Assembly (NCBI GenBank): GCA_027624955.1
Contig: JAQBTG010000008.1
Span: forward strand, 1-64,000
Origin: Pseudomonadota bacterium
GTDB taxonomy: Bacteria > Pseudomonadota > Alphaproteobacteria > UBA828
DNA length: 64,000 bases
Reading direction: 5' to 3'
The notes below the pieces were generated by a model that saw only the letters and a program-made list of their open reading frames with translations, did not search any database and had not been told where the DNA came from. The position numbers were made by a program, and so were the translations under genes. How positions within the stretch are numbered: the stretch's first letter is position 1; every line of letters begins with the position of its first letter. Below, piece after piece: positions 1 through 8,241 of this stretch.

Positions 1-95
1 CCACCATCAGGCAGAAACCTTCGCAGAAATCGACGCCGTCAAATAGGGCGGGTTCCCCGGACGCTTACGATCGAAATGTCTTTGAGACCGCTCAT
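1..95 (-). other. 5' end of an unidentified leftward gene, apparently frameshifted
   Basis: On the minus strand an ATG at 95-93 follows a GGGGATA purine stretch and opens a frame beginning MSGLKDISIVSVR. That frame stops at about position 40. A second minus-strand frame, open to the window edge, begins within the same region and reads EPALFDGVDFCEGFCLMV, which looks coding. The two would join if one G were removed from the GGGG run at 58-55. This could be a real frameshift, a homopolymer sequencing error, or chance. The gene is not recognisable from so short a piece. The CRP-type promoter just upstream supports a leftward gene here. Confidence 0.35.
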
Positions 96-158
96 ACCGC
101 TATCCCCATTGTTCCAACTTGGCGTCTGTTAGGGTCGACCGCAGCGAGCCAAACCCGA

Positions 159-208
159 CAGATTTATGTTACGCAATTGTGACAAAATTTCATGTGATCG
201 AAATCACA
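159..208 (-). promoter_or_regulatory. CRP-type operator with class II promoter geometry, reading leftward
   Basis: Positions 193-208 read TGTGATCGAAATCACA, a perfect TGTGA-N6-TCACA operator. Reading leftward, a TAACAT hexamer at 171-166 could be the -10 element. A transcript start near 159 would then put the operator centre (200.5) at -41.5, the class II activation position known for E. coli CRP. The adjacent regulator gene carries the same recognition-helix core (SRETV) as E. coli CRP, so it is the likely binder. The operator is directly seen; the start site and its use are inferred. Confidence 0.6.
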
Positions 209-242
209 GGGGCGGGCGGTGGGGGCTTTCCGCCGAACCGAT

Positions 243-1016
243 CTATCGCAGCGATTCTTCGTCGCCCTCAAGGGCGTCGGTCATTTCCGTCAGCCGGTCC
301 ATTTTGAGGATATGAAGTGTCCGGCCCTTGCGCTCGACTATTCCGCTTCTTGCCAATTGACCAAGGACTCGCGCTACCGTCTCACGTGATGTGCTGGCGC
401 GGCGTGCTATATCACGCTGTGTCGGCAGCGGGCGAACAATGCACTGGTCGGATTTTTCATCCGGCTCAGAGAGGCGGATCAACTCGACATAAACTCTTTG
501 AACAGCTTTAAGCGTGCTCAAATCCATGATGCGGTCGTCCGCGGTGCGGATGATATGCGCCAAACGGCGCAGAACCTGCATGGTCGCCGGCGGGTTGTGG
601 GTAAGAATTTCGGTAAAGATGTCGGGCGGCACAACCAGGACCAGGCTGTCTTCGACGGCCACGATATTGGCGGAGCGTCGCCCGCCGTCAATCGCCGACA
701 ATTCGCCGAAATAGCCACCTTCCGGCACATGCCCGAAAGCGACCTCGCGCCCCGAAAGAGAGTAATTGATCACTTCGACGCTGCCTTTGACGACAAGAAA
801 GACATCCCGGGATTCGCTGTCGCGGTCAAGAATCTGTTCGTCGCGAGCGTATCTCCGCCAACGGCTGCGTTTCTCAAGCGATTTGATCGCCTCGCTGGTT
901 AAATCCTCCAGCAGGCGCACGCGCGAAAGGCTCTCGGTCGAATCTTGATTCACGCGACATCCATTCCCTATAACCGTAGATAGCTGGCGCGCCCCATCCA
1001 GCATACAGTCGTTCAC
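243..1016 (-). CDS. Crp/Fnr family transcriptional regulator
   Basis: A 257-residue cytoplasmic DNA-binding regulator. Residues about 45-160 form a cyclic-nucleotide-binding domain with the phosphate-binding cassette FGEL (103-106) and RRSA (113-116), so the ligand-binding Glu and Arg-Ser are kept and cAMP binding is plausible. A C-terminal winged helix (about 199-237) contains SRETVARVL at 210-218, nearly the E. coli CRP recognition helix. It lacks the N-terminal cysteine cluster expected of an Fe-S FNR. The listed start is GTG at 1016; ATG at 1004 or GTG at 953 are alternatives, and none has a strong ribosome site. A perfect operator lies just past its stop. An 11-bp palindrome CGTTATTAACG (1016-1026) overlaps the GTG start and might allow autoregulation. 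Confidence 0.9.
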   Translation of the reverse strand: MNDCMLDGARQLSTVIGNGCRVNQDSTESLSRVRLLEDLTSEAIKSLEKRSRWRRYARDEQILDRDSESRDVFLVVKGSVEVINYSLSGREVAFGHVPEGGYFGELSAIDGGRRSANIVAVEDSLVLVVPPDIFTEILTHNPPATMQVLRRLAHIIRTADDRIMDLSTLKAVQRVYVELIRLSEPDEKSDQCIVRPLPTQRDIARRASTSRETVARVLGQLARSGIVERKGRTLHILKMDRLTEMTDALEGDEESLR

Positions 1017-1197
1017 GTTATTAACGCTTCATTTTCGCGTGCCGTCAATCCGAGCCCGCAGGCTTGCGGCCAGCCGCACCGCGGAGACTAAAAATTACCG
1101 ACACAGCAGCAAAAATCGATTACTGACAAGCGCGGCTCTCTTACGATACATTTCATCGGTGGATCTAGGCTGTTGCGGCCCGTGTGGAGAAAGATGA

Positions 1198-2892
1198 ATG
1201 GAAAAATTGACGCAAAGCTATGTTCACGGCGCGAGTGCCGTGGCGTTGCTGGGCAAGACCATCGGCCAACAGTTCGACGAAACAGCAGAGCGTTATTGCG
1301 ATCGCGACGCGCTCGTCGTTTGTCACCAGAACGTGCGCTGGAGCTACGACGAGATGAAGCGGCGAGTTGATTCGCTGGCGGCGGGGCTGCTCACCTTGGG
1401 GCTCGAGCGAGGGGATCGTATTAGCATCTGGTCGCCCAACAATTCGGAATGGGCCCTGTGTCAATTCGCTTCTGCCAAGGCGGGGCTCATTCTGGTCAAC
1501 ATCAACCCAGCCTATCGCCTATCGGAACTCGAATACGCGCTGAATAAAGTGGAATGCAAGGCGCTGATATCGGCGGAGTCCTTCAAATCCAGCCGTTATC
1601 TCGATATGATTTGCGAATTGGCGCCGGAAATAGAACGGTGCGCGCCAGGCGCACTCAAGAGTGAGAAGCTGCCCCATTTGAACACCGTCATCAGGCTTGG
1701 TGAGAAGAAAAGCCCGGGGATGTTAAATTTCTCAGAACTTGCCGCGCGTGCCGGGGACAAGGAGCGGCAGCGGCTGGAAGAATTGAAAACCCAGCTTCAG
1801 TTTGATGACGCCATCAATATCCAGTTCACCAGCGGCACGACAGGCTTTCCCAAGGGTGCAACCCTCACCCATCACAACATTCTCAACAATGGCTATTACA
1901 ATGGCCAGGCCCTCGGTCTCACGGAGAACGACCGAGTGTGTATCCCGGTGCCGCTCTATCATTGTTTTGGCATGGTGATGGGCAACATGATGTGCGCGGC
2001 CTATGGCGCGGCGATGATTTATCCGAGCGAAGGATTCGATCCGCTGGAAGTGCTCCGCGCTGTGGAAGCCGAGCACTGCACCGCGCTTTATGGTGTGCCC
2101 ACCATGTTTATCGCCGAGTTGGATCATCCCGAATTTGCCAATTTCGATCTCTCTAGTCTCCGTACCGGCACGATGGCCGGCTCACCCTGTCCGATCGAAG
2201 TCATGAAACGGGTGATCAGCGATATGAATATGAAAGAAGTGACGATCGCCTATGGCATGACCGAAACCAGCCCGGTGAGCTTCCAAAGTTCGGCCGCCGA
2301 TTCTATTGAGCGGCGGGTTTCGACCGTGGGCCGCGTTCATCCGCATGTTGAAGTCAAGATCGTCGACGAGGACGGCCTTATTGTCGCTCCTGGCCTACCA
2401 GGTGAGCTGCTGACCCGCGGCTATTCGGTTATGCTGGGCTATTGGAACGACGCGAAAATAACCGCGGAAGCAATCGATGCGGCGGGCTGGATGCATACCG
2501 GCGATCAGGCGACCATTGACGAGGAGGGCTTCTGCAAAATCGTCGGGCGTATCAAGGATATGGTGATCCGTGGCGGGGAAAATGTGTATCCGCGCGAGAT
2601 CGAGGAATTTCTGTATCGCCACCCGAAGGTCCAGGATGTTCAGGTCATCGGCGTGCCGGATGAAAAGTACGGCGAGGAATTATGCGCCTGGATTTGCCTG
2701 AAAGAGGGCGTGCAATCGAATGCAGAAGAAATTCGTGCCTTTTGCACGGGTCAGATCGCCCATTACAAGATTCCGCGTTACGTCAAATTCGTCGACGAAT
2801 TTCCCATGACCGTCACCGGCAAGGTGCAAAAATTCAAAATGCGTGAGACGATGATATCCGAATTGTCCGTGAGCGCACAGGAGACGGCATAG
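1198..2892 (+). CDS. AMP-forming acyl-CoA ligase (fatty-acyl-CoA synthetase family)
   Basis: Activates a carboxylic acid to an acyl-adenylate and then transfers it to CoA. The 564-residue length suits the ANL superfamily. The P-loop-like motif [10 protein letters not shown] lies near residues 209-218, YGMTETSP near 352-359, the TGD motif near 434-436, the hinge [20 protein letters not shown] near 451-470, and the C-terminal catalytic lysine in TGKVQK near 539-544. Substrate is not readable from sequence; the overall pattern suits medium- or long-chain fatty acids. A GTGGAGAAAG stretch precedes the ATG. The upstream regulator is divergent, and the 181-bp gap (1017-1197) must hold both promoters. 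Confidence 0.92.
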   Translation: MEKLTQSYVHGASAVALLGKTIGQQFDETAERYCDRDALVVCHQNVRWSYDEMKRRVDSLAAGLLTLGLERGDRISIWSPNNSEWALCQFASAKAGLILVNINPAYRLSELEYALNKVECKALISAESFKSSRYLDMICELAPEIERCAPGALKSEKLPHLNTVIRLGEKKSPGMLNFSELAARAGDKERQRLEELKTQLQFDDAINIQFTSGTTGFPKGATLTHHNILNNGYYNGQALGLTENDRVCIPVPLYHCFGMVMGNMMCAAYGAAMIYPSEGFDPLEVLRAVEAEHCTALYGVPTMFIAELDHPEFANFDLSSLRTGTMAGSPCPIEVMKRVISDMNMKEVTIAYGMTETSPVSFQSSAADSIERRVSTVGRVHPHVEVKIVDEDGLIVAPGLPGELLTRGYSVMLGYWNDAKITAEAIDAAGWMHTGDQATIDEEGFCKIVGRIKDMVIRGGENVYPREIEEFLYRHPKVQDVQVIGVPDEKYGEELCAWICLKEGVQSNAEEIRAFCTGQIAHYKIPRYVKFVDEFPMTVTGKVQKFKMRETMISELSVSAQETA

Positions 2893-2938
2893 GCAATCGT
2901 TATTTCAGGGAGCTCCAACTTTTCAGGGAATGATAACA

Positions 2939-3346
2939 ATGACGAAATTGACACATATTAATCCGGACAATATGGCGCCTTATCTGCAGTTTGGCCTGAG
3001 CCATGCGGTGGCTGTCGAGGGTGGTAAAACGGTTTTTCTTTCAGGCCAGGTGGGCTGGGACGAAAACGGAAACATTGCCGGCCCGGATCTTGCCAGCCAG
3101 CTCGCCCAAGCGCATGTCAATATCAAGAAAATTTTGGCGGCAGCCGGCGCCACGCCGGCAGACATCGTCCGCCTCAACACCTATGTCGCAAATTACGTTC
3201 CGGAAGATGGCGCTGTGGTAAACGCCGCTAATCACAAATTGTTCGCTGGCATCACGCCGCCTTCGGCCACTCTGCTCGGTGTCCAGGCTCTCTACGCGCC
3301 GGACATCCGTTGCGAGGTCGAGGCGACGGTGGTGGTCGGGGCGTAG
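2939..3346 (+). CDS. RidA family protein (YjgF/YER057c/UK114)
   Basis: A 135-residue member of the RidA family. Family members form trimers and typically hydrolyse reactive enamine or imine intermediates made by PLP enzymes. The family core is visible: VFLSGQVGWDENG near residue 35 and the C-terminal block with Arg in YAPDIRCEVEATVV, where the conserved Arg of active RidA proteins sits. ATG at 2939 is preferred because AGGGA at 2925-2929 is well spaced from it; an in-frame ATG at 2930 is too close. It follows the acyl-CoA ligase by about 45 bases, so the two may be co-transcribed. Being next to a degradative gene, it may act on a pathway intermediate rather than be the housekeeping RidA. Confidence 0.9.
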   Translation: MTKLTHINPDNMAPYLQFGLSHAVAVEGGKTVFLSGQVGWDENGNIAGPDLASQLAQAHVNIKKILAAAGATPADIVRLNTYVANYVPEDGAVVNAANHKLFAGITPPSATLLGVQALYAPDIRCEVEATVVVGA

Positions 3347-3355
3347 CGGCAGATC

Positions 3356-4543
3356 TTACCGCGCGACGCCGGGGATCGTCTCGCCGGCGTACTGCATGAG
3401 GGCGCCAACCGCTTCGTCAACCGCTTGGAATCCCGCCTCGCCGCCCTGATTGGTAACCACGAAAAGAGCGATATTCAAAACCGGCATGATCCAGGCCACC
3501 GAGTACCAGTTTAAATTGCTGCCGGCATGGGTAAGCGCGAGGCCACCGGCCAATGGACTCGCCACCACCACCCAGCCGAGAGCGTAATCCTGGCCTTCGC
3601 GCGCCCGGTGCAATGCAGCGAATGTTTCCGGCTGCAAGAACCAACCACGCCCGCGTGCGCCCAGCAAATGGGCTGACATATATCGTCCAACATCGTGGAG
3701 AGACGCGTGGATGGTACCGGCCGGACCAAGTGCCGGCGGGCTGTCTCCGCCTAATCCTGGTTCGATGGGAACGACTCGCGAGCGGCCCTCATAATGACCC
3801 CAGGGCTGGTTGAGTTCGCCGACCGTGCCTGGCGCGCCGAAGCCGCTGTTATTCATGCCGAGGGGCTCGAACAATTCGTGCAGCATGAGCTCGTCCCAAG
3901 GCTCTGCCGCCGCGCGCTCGGCCATCACACCGGCAATGACATAGCCGGCATTGCTGTAATGAAAAGCGATGCCCGGCGGCGCTTCCGGCGGCAGCGCCAA
4001 CGCTTCCGAAGCGATCTCCATGCGGAGATCAGTCTTGGATTTTGTGCTGCGCCACAGATTGCCGTTCCAAATCTCAAGCGTTGTCATGGCGCCGACCAGG
4101 CCGCTCCGGTGGGACAGCAAATCTTCCAGTGTGACATCGCGGTAAGCGGAATGCATATTTGGTATGGCATCGCCCAACGCCTTGCCGACTTGCAGATCCC
4201 AGGACAGTAGACCGCGCTCGACAAGCCGGGCCACCATGGTTGCGGTCATTGATTTGCCGATTGAGCCGAGATGCCAAAGGTCTTCGCTGCTGGCCGATTT
4301 GGTCTCGCCGGATTTGCGGTAGCCAACAGCGCCGAGTCCGGCGACGCGATCACCGTGCATCAATATGGCAGCCAGCGCCGGTACATTATGATGTAGACGG
4401 ATAGGTTCCAGAAGGTCTTCGAAATTGTCGGCCGTAAGATCGTCAGCGGCAGTGACATGCAGATGCGCGAAGACGACAAGAAAAAACGCGGCGGTGGCAA
4501 TCCACCGCCGCGCTGCAAGCCGGCTCATGGCGCTCGGCGTCAT
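3356..4543 (-). CDS. Serine hydrolase of the beta-lactamase class C / esterase family
   Basis: A 395-residue exported hydrolase. The N-terminus (MSRLAARRWIATAAFFLVVF) is a typical signal peptide, so it is probably periplasmic. The nucleophile motif S-x-x-K is in SIGKSMTA, the Tyr motif in HYSNAGY, and the KTG-equivalent in LTHAGSN. This makes it a penicillin-binding-protein-like esterase, peptidase or amide hydrolase; substrate is unknown. ATG 4543 is chosen; ATG 4528 is also possible, and ATG 4603 would overlap the amidase. It ends 10 bases from the convergent RidA gene. It lies directly downstream of the amidase, suggesting coupled expression. Confidence 0.88.
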   Translation of the reverse strand: MTPSAMSRLAARRWIATAAFFLVVFAHLHVTAADDLTADNFEDLLEPIRLHHNVPALAAILMHGDRVAGLGAVGYRKSGETKSASSEDLWHLGSIGKSMTATMVARLVERGLLSWDLQVGKALGDAIPNMHSAYRDVTLEDLLSHRSGLVGAMTTLEIWNGNLWRSTKSKTDLRMEIASEALALPPEAPPGIAFHYSNAGYVIAGVMAERAAAEPWDELMLHELFEPLGMNNSGFGAPGTVGELNQPWGHYEGRSRVVPIEPGLGGDSPPALGPAGTIHASLHDVGRYMSAHLLGARGRGWFLQPETFAALHRAREGQDYALGWVVVASPLAGGLALTHAGSNLNWYSVAWIMPVLNIALFVVTNQGGEAGFQAVDEAVGALMQYAGETIPGVAR

Positions 4544-4587
4544 ATGTCTTGCCCCGTAGGCTGCCCCATCGGCCGTCCTCGGACCAG

Positions 4588-6117
4588 CTACATTTTCTTC
4601 CAATCGCCACTCTGTTCGAAGGCGTGCGCGGCCTGAATTACACTGGCGTCGTCATAGCGCTTGCCGACCAACATCATGCCTATCGGTAGGCCGTTGTTCA
4701 TACCGCACGGCACGCTCATGGCAGGATGGCCTGAGCAGTCGAAAGGTGCGGTATTGGCCAGCATATTGAGCGCCGCATCACAATATTCCTCATACGAGCA
4801 GTCGGGCTCCGGCAGTTTGGTCGCCTGCTGCGGCAAAGTTGGCAGCGCCAAAATATCGACTTCCTCGAAAAGCGCGTCATAGGAATCACGCAGCTTGCGG
4901 CTGAGATTTTGCGCCTTGGCGTAGTAATGGCCATGGTAATTATGGTGCATATACTGACCGAGCAGCATCACCAGTTTGACCGTGACGGAAAGATCGTCGG
5001 GACGGGAGCGCCAGCCATGCGCATAGGCGTCAAGCAGCGAGGTTGAGTAATACCCCTCCCAGTTGGTGCCCATGCAGTTTCCCTTGAGCATCAGCTCGGT
5101 CGCGCCTTCGACCGCCACCGCATTCCAGATATCGATGCCGTATGAATGCATCGGCAGCGAAACCTGTTTTACTTTGGCGCCGAGTTTCTTGAAGTGCTCG
5201 GTCGCGGCTTTGACTTTTTGATCGACCATCTTTTCGCTGTTGGCGTGACTGAAGCCTTCTTTGAGGACGCCGATGGTCATGCCTTTGACGCCCTTGCCAA
5301 GCGCCTTTGTATAGTTCTGTGTCTTGGTGCCGATCTGGCGCGGGTCGTAACCGTCAGATCCGGCAATGACTTGCAGCAAAGTAGCGATGTCGGTCACATT
5401 GTTGGCCATCGGGCCAGTATGATCGAGGGTCTGTTCGATCGGGAAAACGCCAGTGTAGGGCACCAATCCGTGCGTCGGCTTGTGGCCGTAAATGCCGGAC
5501 CAACAGGCGGGAATGCGGATCGAGCCGCCCTGATCGCCGCCCATTGCCATATCGGCCTCGCCGATGGAGACCAGAACTGCACTCCCGGCCGATGAGCCGC
5601 CCGAGGAATAGCCTTTCTTGTAGGGATTTTCGACCATGCCGGTAGCTGGCGTCGCGCTGCCGCCGTCGAAACAAAGATAGGTATTTGCTGCCTTGCCGAG
5701 AATCGTGCCGCCGGCATCCAGAATTCGTGTCACCACGGTGGCGTCGATATCGGGAACATAACCTTCAAGCACCGACGCGCCGTTCATCATCGGCACACCG
5801 GCCAGGCTGATATTGTCCTTTAACACGATCCTCTTGCCGGCCAGGGGCCCGCGCGCCTTCCCTTTGACTTCGCTTTTCCAATACCACGCGTTGTAGGGAT
5901 TCTCTTCGGCGGTCGGGCGCCGGCCCGGCGTGCGCGGATATTTAACCGGCAATTTGGGTTCAACCAAATCATCGAGGCGGTGATAGGACTGGATGGTGCC
6001 GGCCATGAGGCCTTGGTAGGATTCTGCCTCCTCGACCGAAACGGACATGCCATAGGCATCGGCGATGTCGAGCACTTCTTCAATGGTCGGAGTGCGGACC
6101 GTAGGAAACTTAGCCAT
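4588..6117 (-). CDS. Amidase signature family enzyme
   Basis: A 509-residue amidase predicted to be cytoplasmic (no signal peptide). The Ser-cisSer-Lys triad is visible: Lys in IVLKDNISLAGVP, the central Ser in GGSSAGSAV, and the nucleophile Ser in the Gly-rich GGDQGGSIRIPA. Such enzymes cleave carboxamides, including indole acetamide, aryl amides or fatty amides; the substrate cannot be told here. The start is well supported by GGGAGG a few bases upstream of the ATG at 6117. The small ABM monooxygenase lies 41 bases upstream on the same strand and the serine hydrolase follows downstream, so the three probably form an operon. Confidence 0.93.
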   Translation of the reverse strand: MAKFPTVRTPTIEEVLDIADAYGMSVSVEEAESYQGLMAGTIQSYHRLDDLVEPKLPVKYPRTPGRRPTAEENPYNAWYWKSEVKGKARGPLAGKRIVLKDNISLAGVPMMNGASVLEGYVPDIDATVVTRILDAGGTILGKAANTYLCFDGGSATPATGMVENPYKKGYSSGGSSAGSAVLVSIGEADMAMGGDQGGSIRIPACWSGIYGHKPTHGLVPYTGVFPIEQTLDHTGPMANNVTDIATLLQVIAGSDGYDPRQIGTKTQNYTKALGKGVKGMTIGVLKEGFSHANSEKMVDQKVKAATEHFKKLGAKVKQVSLPMHSYGIDIWNAVAVEGATELMLKGNCMGTNWEGYYSTSLLDAYAHGWRSRPDDLSVTVKLVMLLGQYMHHNYHGHYYAKAQNLSRKLRDSYDALFEEVDILALPTLPQQATKLPEPDCSYEEYCDAALNMLANTAPFDCSGHPAMSVPCGMNNGLPIGMMLVGKRYDDASVIQAAHAFEQSGDWKKM

Positions 6118-6158
6118 GATGACCTCCCAGTCGTGTTGCTACTAAAGTTCGGTGACGA

Positions 6159-6455
6159 TTATTTACTGAAGAATTCCTCGCAGATATAGCGCGTGACGTC
6201 GCCATCGAACAGCGCGCCATGTTTTGCGCCCCATTCGACCCGGTAGGCCGATCCGTTATGAGCGTCCATCGCCTGATGGTCGACAAAGCGTTCATAGGTA
6301 TTGAATCTAAGGGGGTCCTCGCTATCGCGCCCCACATAGAAGCCGATGGTGCCGGGTTCGTTGACGCTGACATACTCGCCGATTTCCGCCAGAGCTTGCT
6401 CCAGCTTTTGCGCGCAGCCGGGCTTGGCCTTGAGAATGGCGTTGAGTGTGATCAT
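6159..6455 (-). CDS. Antibiotic biosynthesis monooxygenase (ABM) domain protein
   Basis: A 98-residue single-domain ferredoxin-like protein of the ABM/YgiN type. Visible family features are the opening ITLNAILKAKPG, the central EPGTIGFYVGRDSEDPLRF, and the aromatic block TYERFVDHQAMDAH. Members act as cofactor-free quinol monooxygenases or as small accessory dimers. Its start follows GGAGAACCGC, a good ribosome site. It is first in the leftward unit with the amidase and serine hydrolase, so it may oxidise or bind a product of that pathway; that is inference. Confidence 0.85.
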   Translation of the reverse strand: MITLNAILKAKPGCAQKLEQALAEIGEYVSVNEPGTIGFYVGRDSEDPLRFNTYERFVDHQAMDAHNGSAYRVEWGAKHGALFDGDVTRYICEEFFSK

Positions 6456-6671
6456 GCGGTTCTCCTTTGCGTCGATCTCTAAATTTTGCGCGTCTGCATG
6501 TCAATTCTGGCTGTTCGATTGTGCGTCGCACAACGAGCGGTTACAGCTAAAATATGAGCTAATCCGGAGCTTGCGGCTGGTTTAGTTGGCGCGCTATAAC
6601 CCACTTATTGCACTGCACAAATAAACCCGGATATCTCAACAAAACGCTCGCAAGCGAGAAAAGGAAGCGGA

Positions 6672-7145
6672 ATGCTCCAAACATCCAACGGTGACGGCCT
6701 GACGAGCTATGGTTTCGAGGATCTTGAAATAGGAATGCGCGGCGAATATCGCCGGCGCATCAGCCAGGCCGATGTCGAACATTTCGCCGAAGTTTCGGGC
6801 GACGTAAATCCGCTGCATCTGGACCCGGCGTTCGCCGAGCGCACCATATTCAAAGGCCCAATCGTTCATGGCATGTACACAGCCGCGATGATATCGACAG
6901 TCATCGGTACGCGGCTTCCCGGGCCGGGCTGTATTTACATGAGCCAGAACCTCCGCTTCCTGGCACCGGTGCGCGTCGGCGAAGAGGTGGTGGCGAGCGC
7001 CACGGTGATTGAATTGATACCTGAGAAACGCCGTGCCCGTCTGGAAACGCTGTGCCAGGTGGGCGAGATTGAAGTTGTCCGCGGCGAAGCTCTTATCTTG
7101 GTGCCCACCCGCGCCCAACTACAAGCTTTGACAGACGCCGGTTAA
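6672..7145 (+). CDS. MaoC-like (R)-enoyl-CoA hydratase family protein
   Basis: A 157-residue single hot-dog-fold protein. The hydratase-2 motif is intact: SGDVNPLHLD around residues 42-51 supplies the catalytic Asp44 and His49, followed by FKGPIVHGM. Proteins of this type hydrate trans-2-enoyl-CoA to (R)-3-hydroxyacyl-CoA, or act on related acyl thioesters. A strong AAGGAAGCGGA ribosome site precedes the ATG. It is divergent from the ABM gene, with about 215 bp between them for both promoters. With the acyl-CoA ligase nearby it suggests acyl-CoA metabolism. A hairpin follows the gene. Confidence 0.9.
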   Translation: MLQTSNGDGLTSYGFEDLEIGMRGEYRRRISQADVEHFAEVSGDVNPLHLDPAFAERTIFKGPIVHGMYTAAMISTVIGTRLPGPGCIYMSQNLRFLAPVRVGEEVVASATVIELIPEKRRARLETLCQVGEIEVVRGEALILVPTRAQLQALTDAG

Positions 7146-7158
7146 TGTCTGGCCAAGA

Positions 7159-7190
7159 AGCGGCCGAGCGCCTATCCTCGGCGCCGCTTT
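7159..7190 (+). terminator. Possible intrinsic terminator after the MaoC gene
   Basis: AGCGGCCGAG (7159-7168) pairs with CTCG-GC-GCCGCT (7177-7188), with a small bulge and an 8-base loop, followed by a short T run (7187-7190, then AAT). The T tract is weak, so termination may be partial. It sits between MaoC and ribF. Confidence 0.45.
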
Positions 7191-7231
7191 AATCCTCTCT
7201 AAATGGTTCAGAATCAGGAGCTGGCGCGGCC

Positions 7232-8233
7232 ATGCGCATCTATAGGCATTGGCGTGAAGTTCCCGCCGAAGGGCGAGGCGCAGTCGTCGCAATTGGTAAT
7301 TTTGATGGCGTCCATCTTGGCCATCAGGCGGTCATCTCTGATGCCCGGCGCATCGCGCAGGAAGCGGGTGCGCCGCTGGCGATTCTCACCTTCGAACCCC
7401 ATCCGCGCGAAGTCCTCGGGCAAACGGATGGACCGTTCCGGCTCACGCCCTTCCGTATCAAGTTGCGCGAGATCGCGAAACTTGGCGTCGATATTCTCTA
7501 TCTTCTCAAATTCGACCAAAACATGGCAGCGCTGACGGCCGCTGATTTTATCGACCGGCTGCTCGTAGATGGGCTCGGCGTTAGTCATGTGATTGTGGGC
7601 TATGATTTCGCGTTTGGCCGCCAGCGCGGCGGTAATTTTGCGCTGTTGCAGGAGCATGCCGTATCTGGCGGCTATCGCGTCACCCAAGTGAGCGTCGCTG
7701 GCACCGATGAGGGCAAATATTCTGCGAGTGAAGCGCGCGCCCGGCTTCGTGCAGGTGATGTCGTCGGTGCGGCGCAAATTCTCGGTCGACCGTGGGAGAT
7801 CGAAGGTCGCGTCCAACATGGCGAGCACCGTGGCCGCAAGCTTGGATTCGCCACCGCCAATCTAGCCGTTGCTGGCACACTTCATCCGGCGCATGGCGTC
7901 TATGCACTTTGGGTCGGCATCGATCGCGGTGCTGGTGACGGGCTGGTATGGTGGCCCGCCGTTGCCAATCTCGGGCGCCGCCCAACTTTTGATGAGAATG
8001 AATTGCTGCTTGAAGTGCATGTACTGGATTTCGACGGCGATCTCTACGGCCAACGCCTGCGCGCGCAGTTCGTCGCCCGCGTCCGGCCGGAGCGCCGCTT
8101 TGACGGCCTCGATGCTTTAATAGCGCAAATAGCGCGCGATACTGCTTGCGCCCGGGATTTATTGTCGGCAGACAATGGCCCGGACGGCGTTACCCCCGCA
8201 GTCAATCCCGCAACAGAATCTGCTGTCCAATAG
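7232..8233 (+). CDS. ribF: Bifunctional riboflavin kinase / FAD synthetase
   Basis: Makes FMN from riboflavin and FAD from FMN. The 333-residue protein has the N-terminal nucleotidyltransferase motif GNFDGVHLGH at residues 22-31 and GYDFAFGRQRGGN near 128. The C-terminal flavokinase domain has GRPWEIEGRV, KLGFATANL and the NLGRRPTFDE block. The last stretch after residue about 310 is poorly conserved tail. It is followed after 8 bases by ileS, the common bacterial ribF-ileS-lspA order, so the three are likely co-transcribed. Confidence 0.96.
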   Translation: MRIYRHWREVPAEGRGAVVAIGNFDGVHLGHQAVISDARRIAQEAGAPLAILTFEPHPREVLGQTDGPFRLTPFRIKLREIAKLGVDILYLLKFDQNMAALTAADFIDRLLVDGLGVSHVIVGYDFAFGRQRGGNFALLQEHAVSGGYRVTQVSVAGTDEGKYSASEARARLRAGDVVGAAQILGRPWEIEGRVQHGEHRGRKLGFATANLAVAGTLHPAHGVYALWVGIDRGAGDGLVWWPAVANLGRRPTFDENELLLEVHVLDFDGDLYGQRLRAQFVARVRPERRFDGLDALIAQIARDTACARDLLSADNGPDGVTPAVNPATESAVQ

Positions 8234-8241
8234 GCCATATC

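Noticed and set aside
2-46. Plus-strand frame HHQAETFAEIDAVK ending at TAG 44-46 as the tail of a rightward gene
   Set aside because: It is only 14 codons, and a leftward promoter, ribosome site and start lie just to the right, so the minus strand is the better reading.
1056-1069. Hairpin CCGCA-GGCT-TGCGG upstream of the acyl-CoA ligase
   Set aside because: A 5-base stem without a T run in GC-rich DNA is expected by chance.
1732-2127. 131-codon antisense open frame inside the acyl-CoA ligase gene
   Set aside because: It lies entirely within a well-supported gene and has no family-like sequence; GC-rich third positions open such frames.
8146-8241. Upstream extension of IleS by 32 residues
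   Set aside because: The extension overlaps ribF, is not family-like and the ATG at 8242 gives the standard N-terminus.
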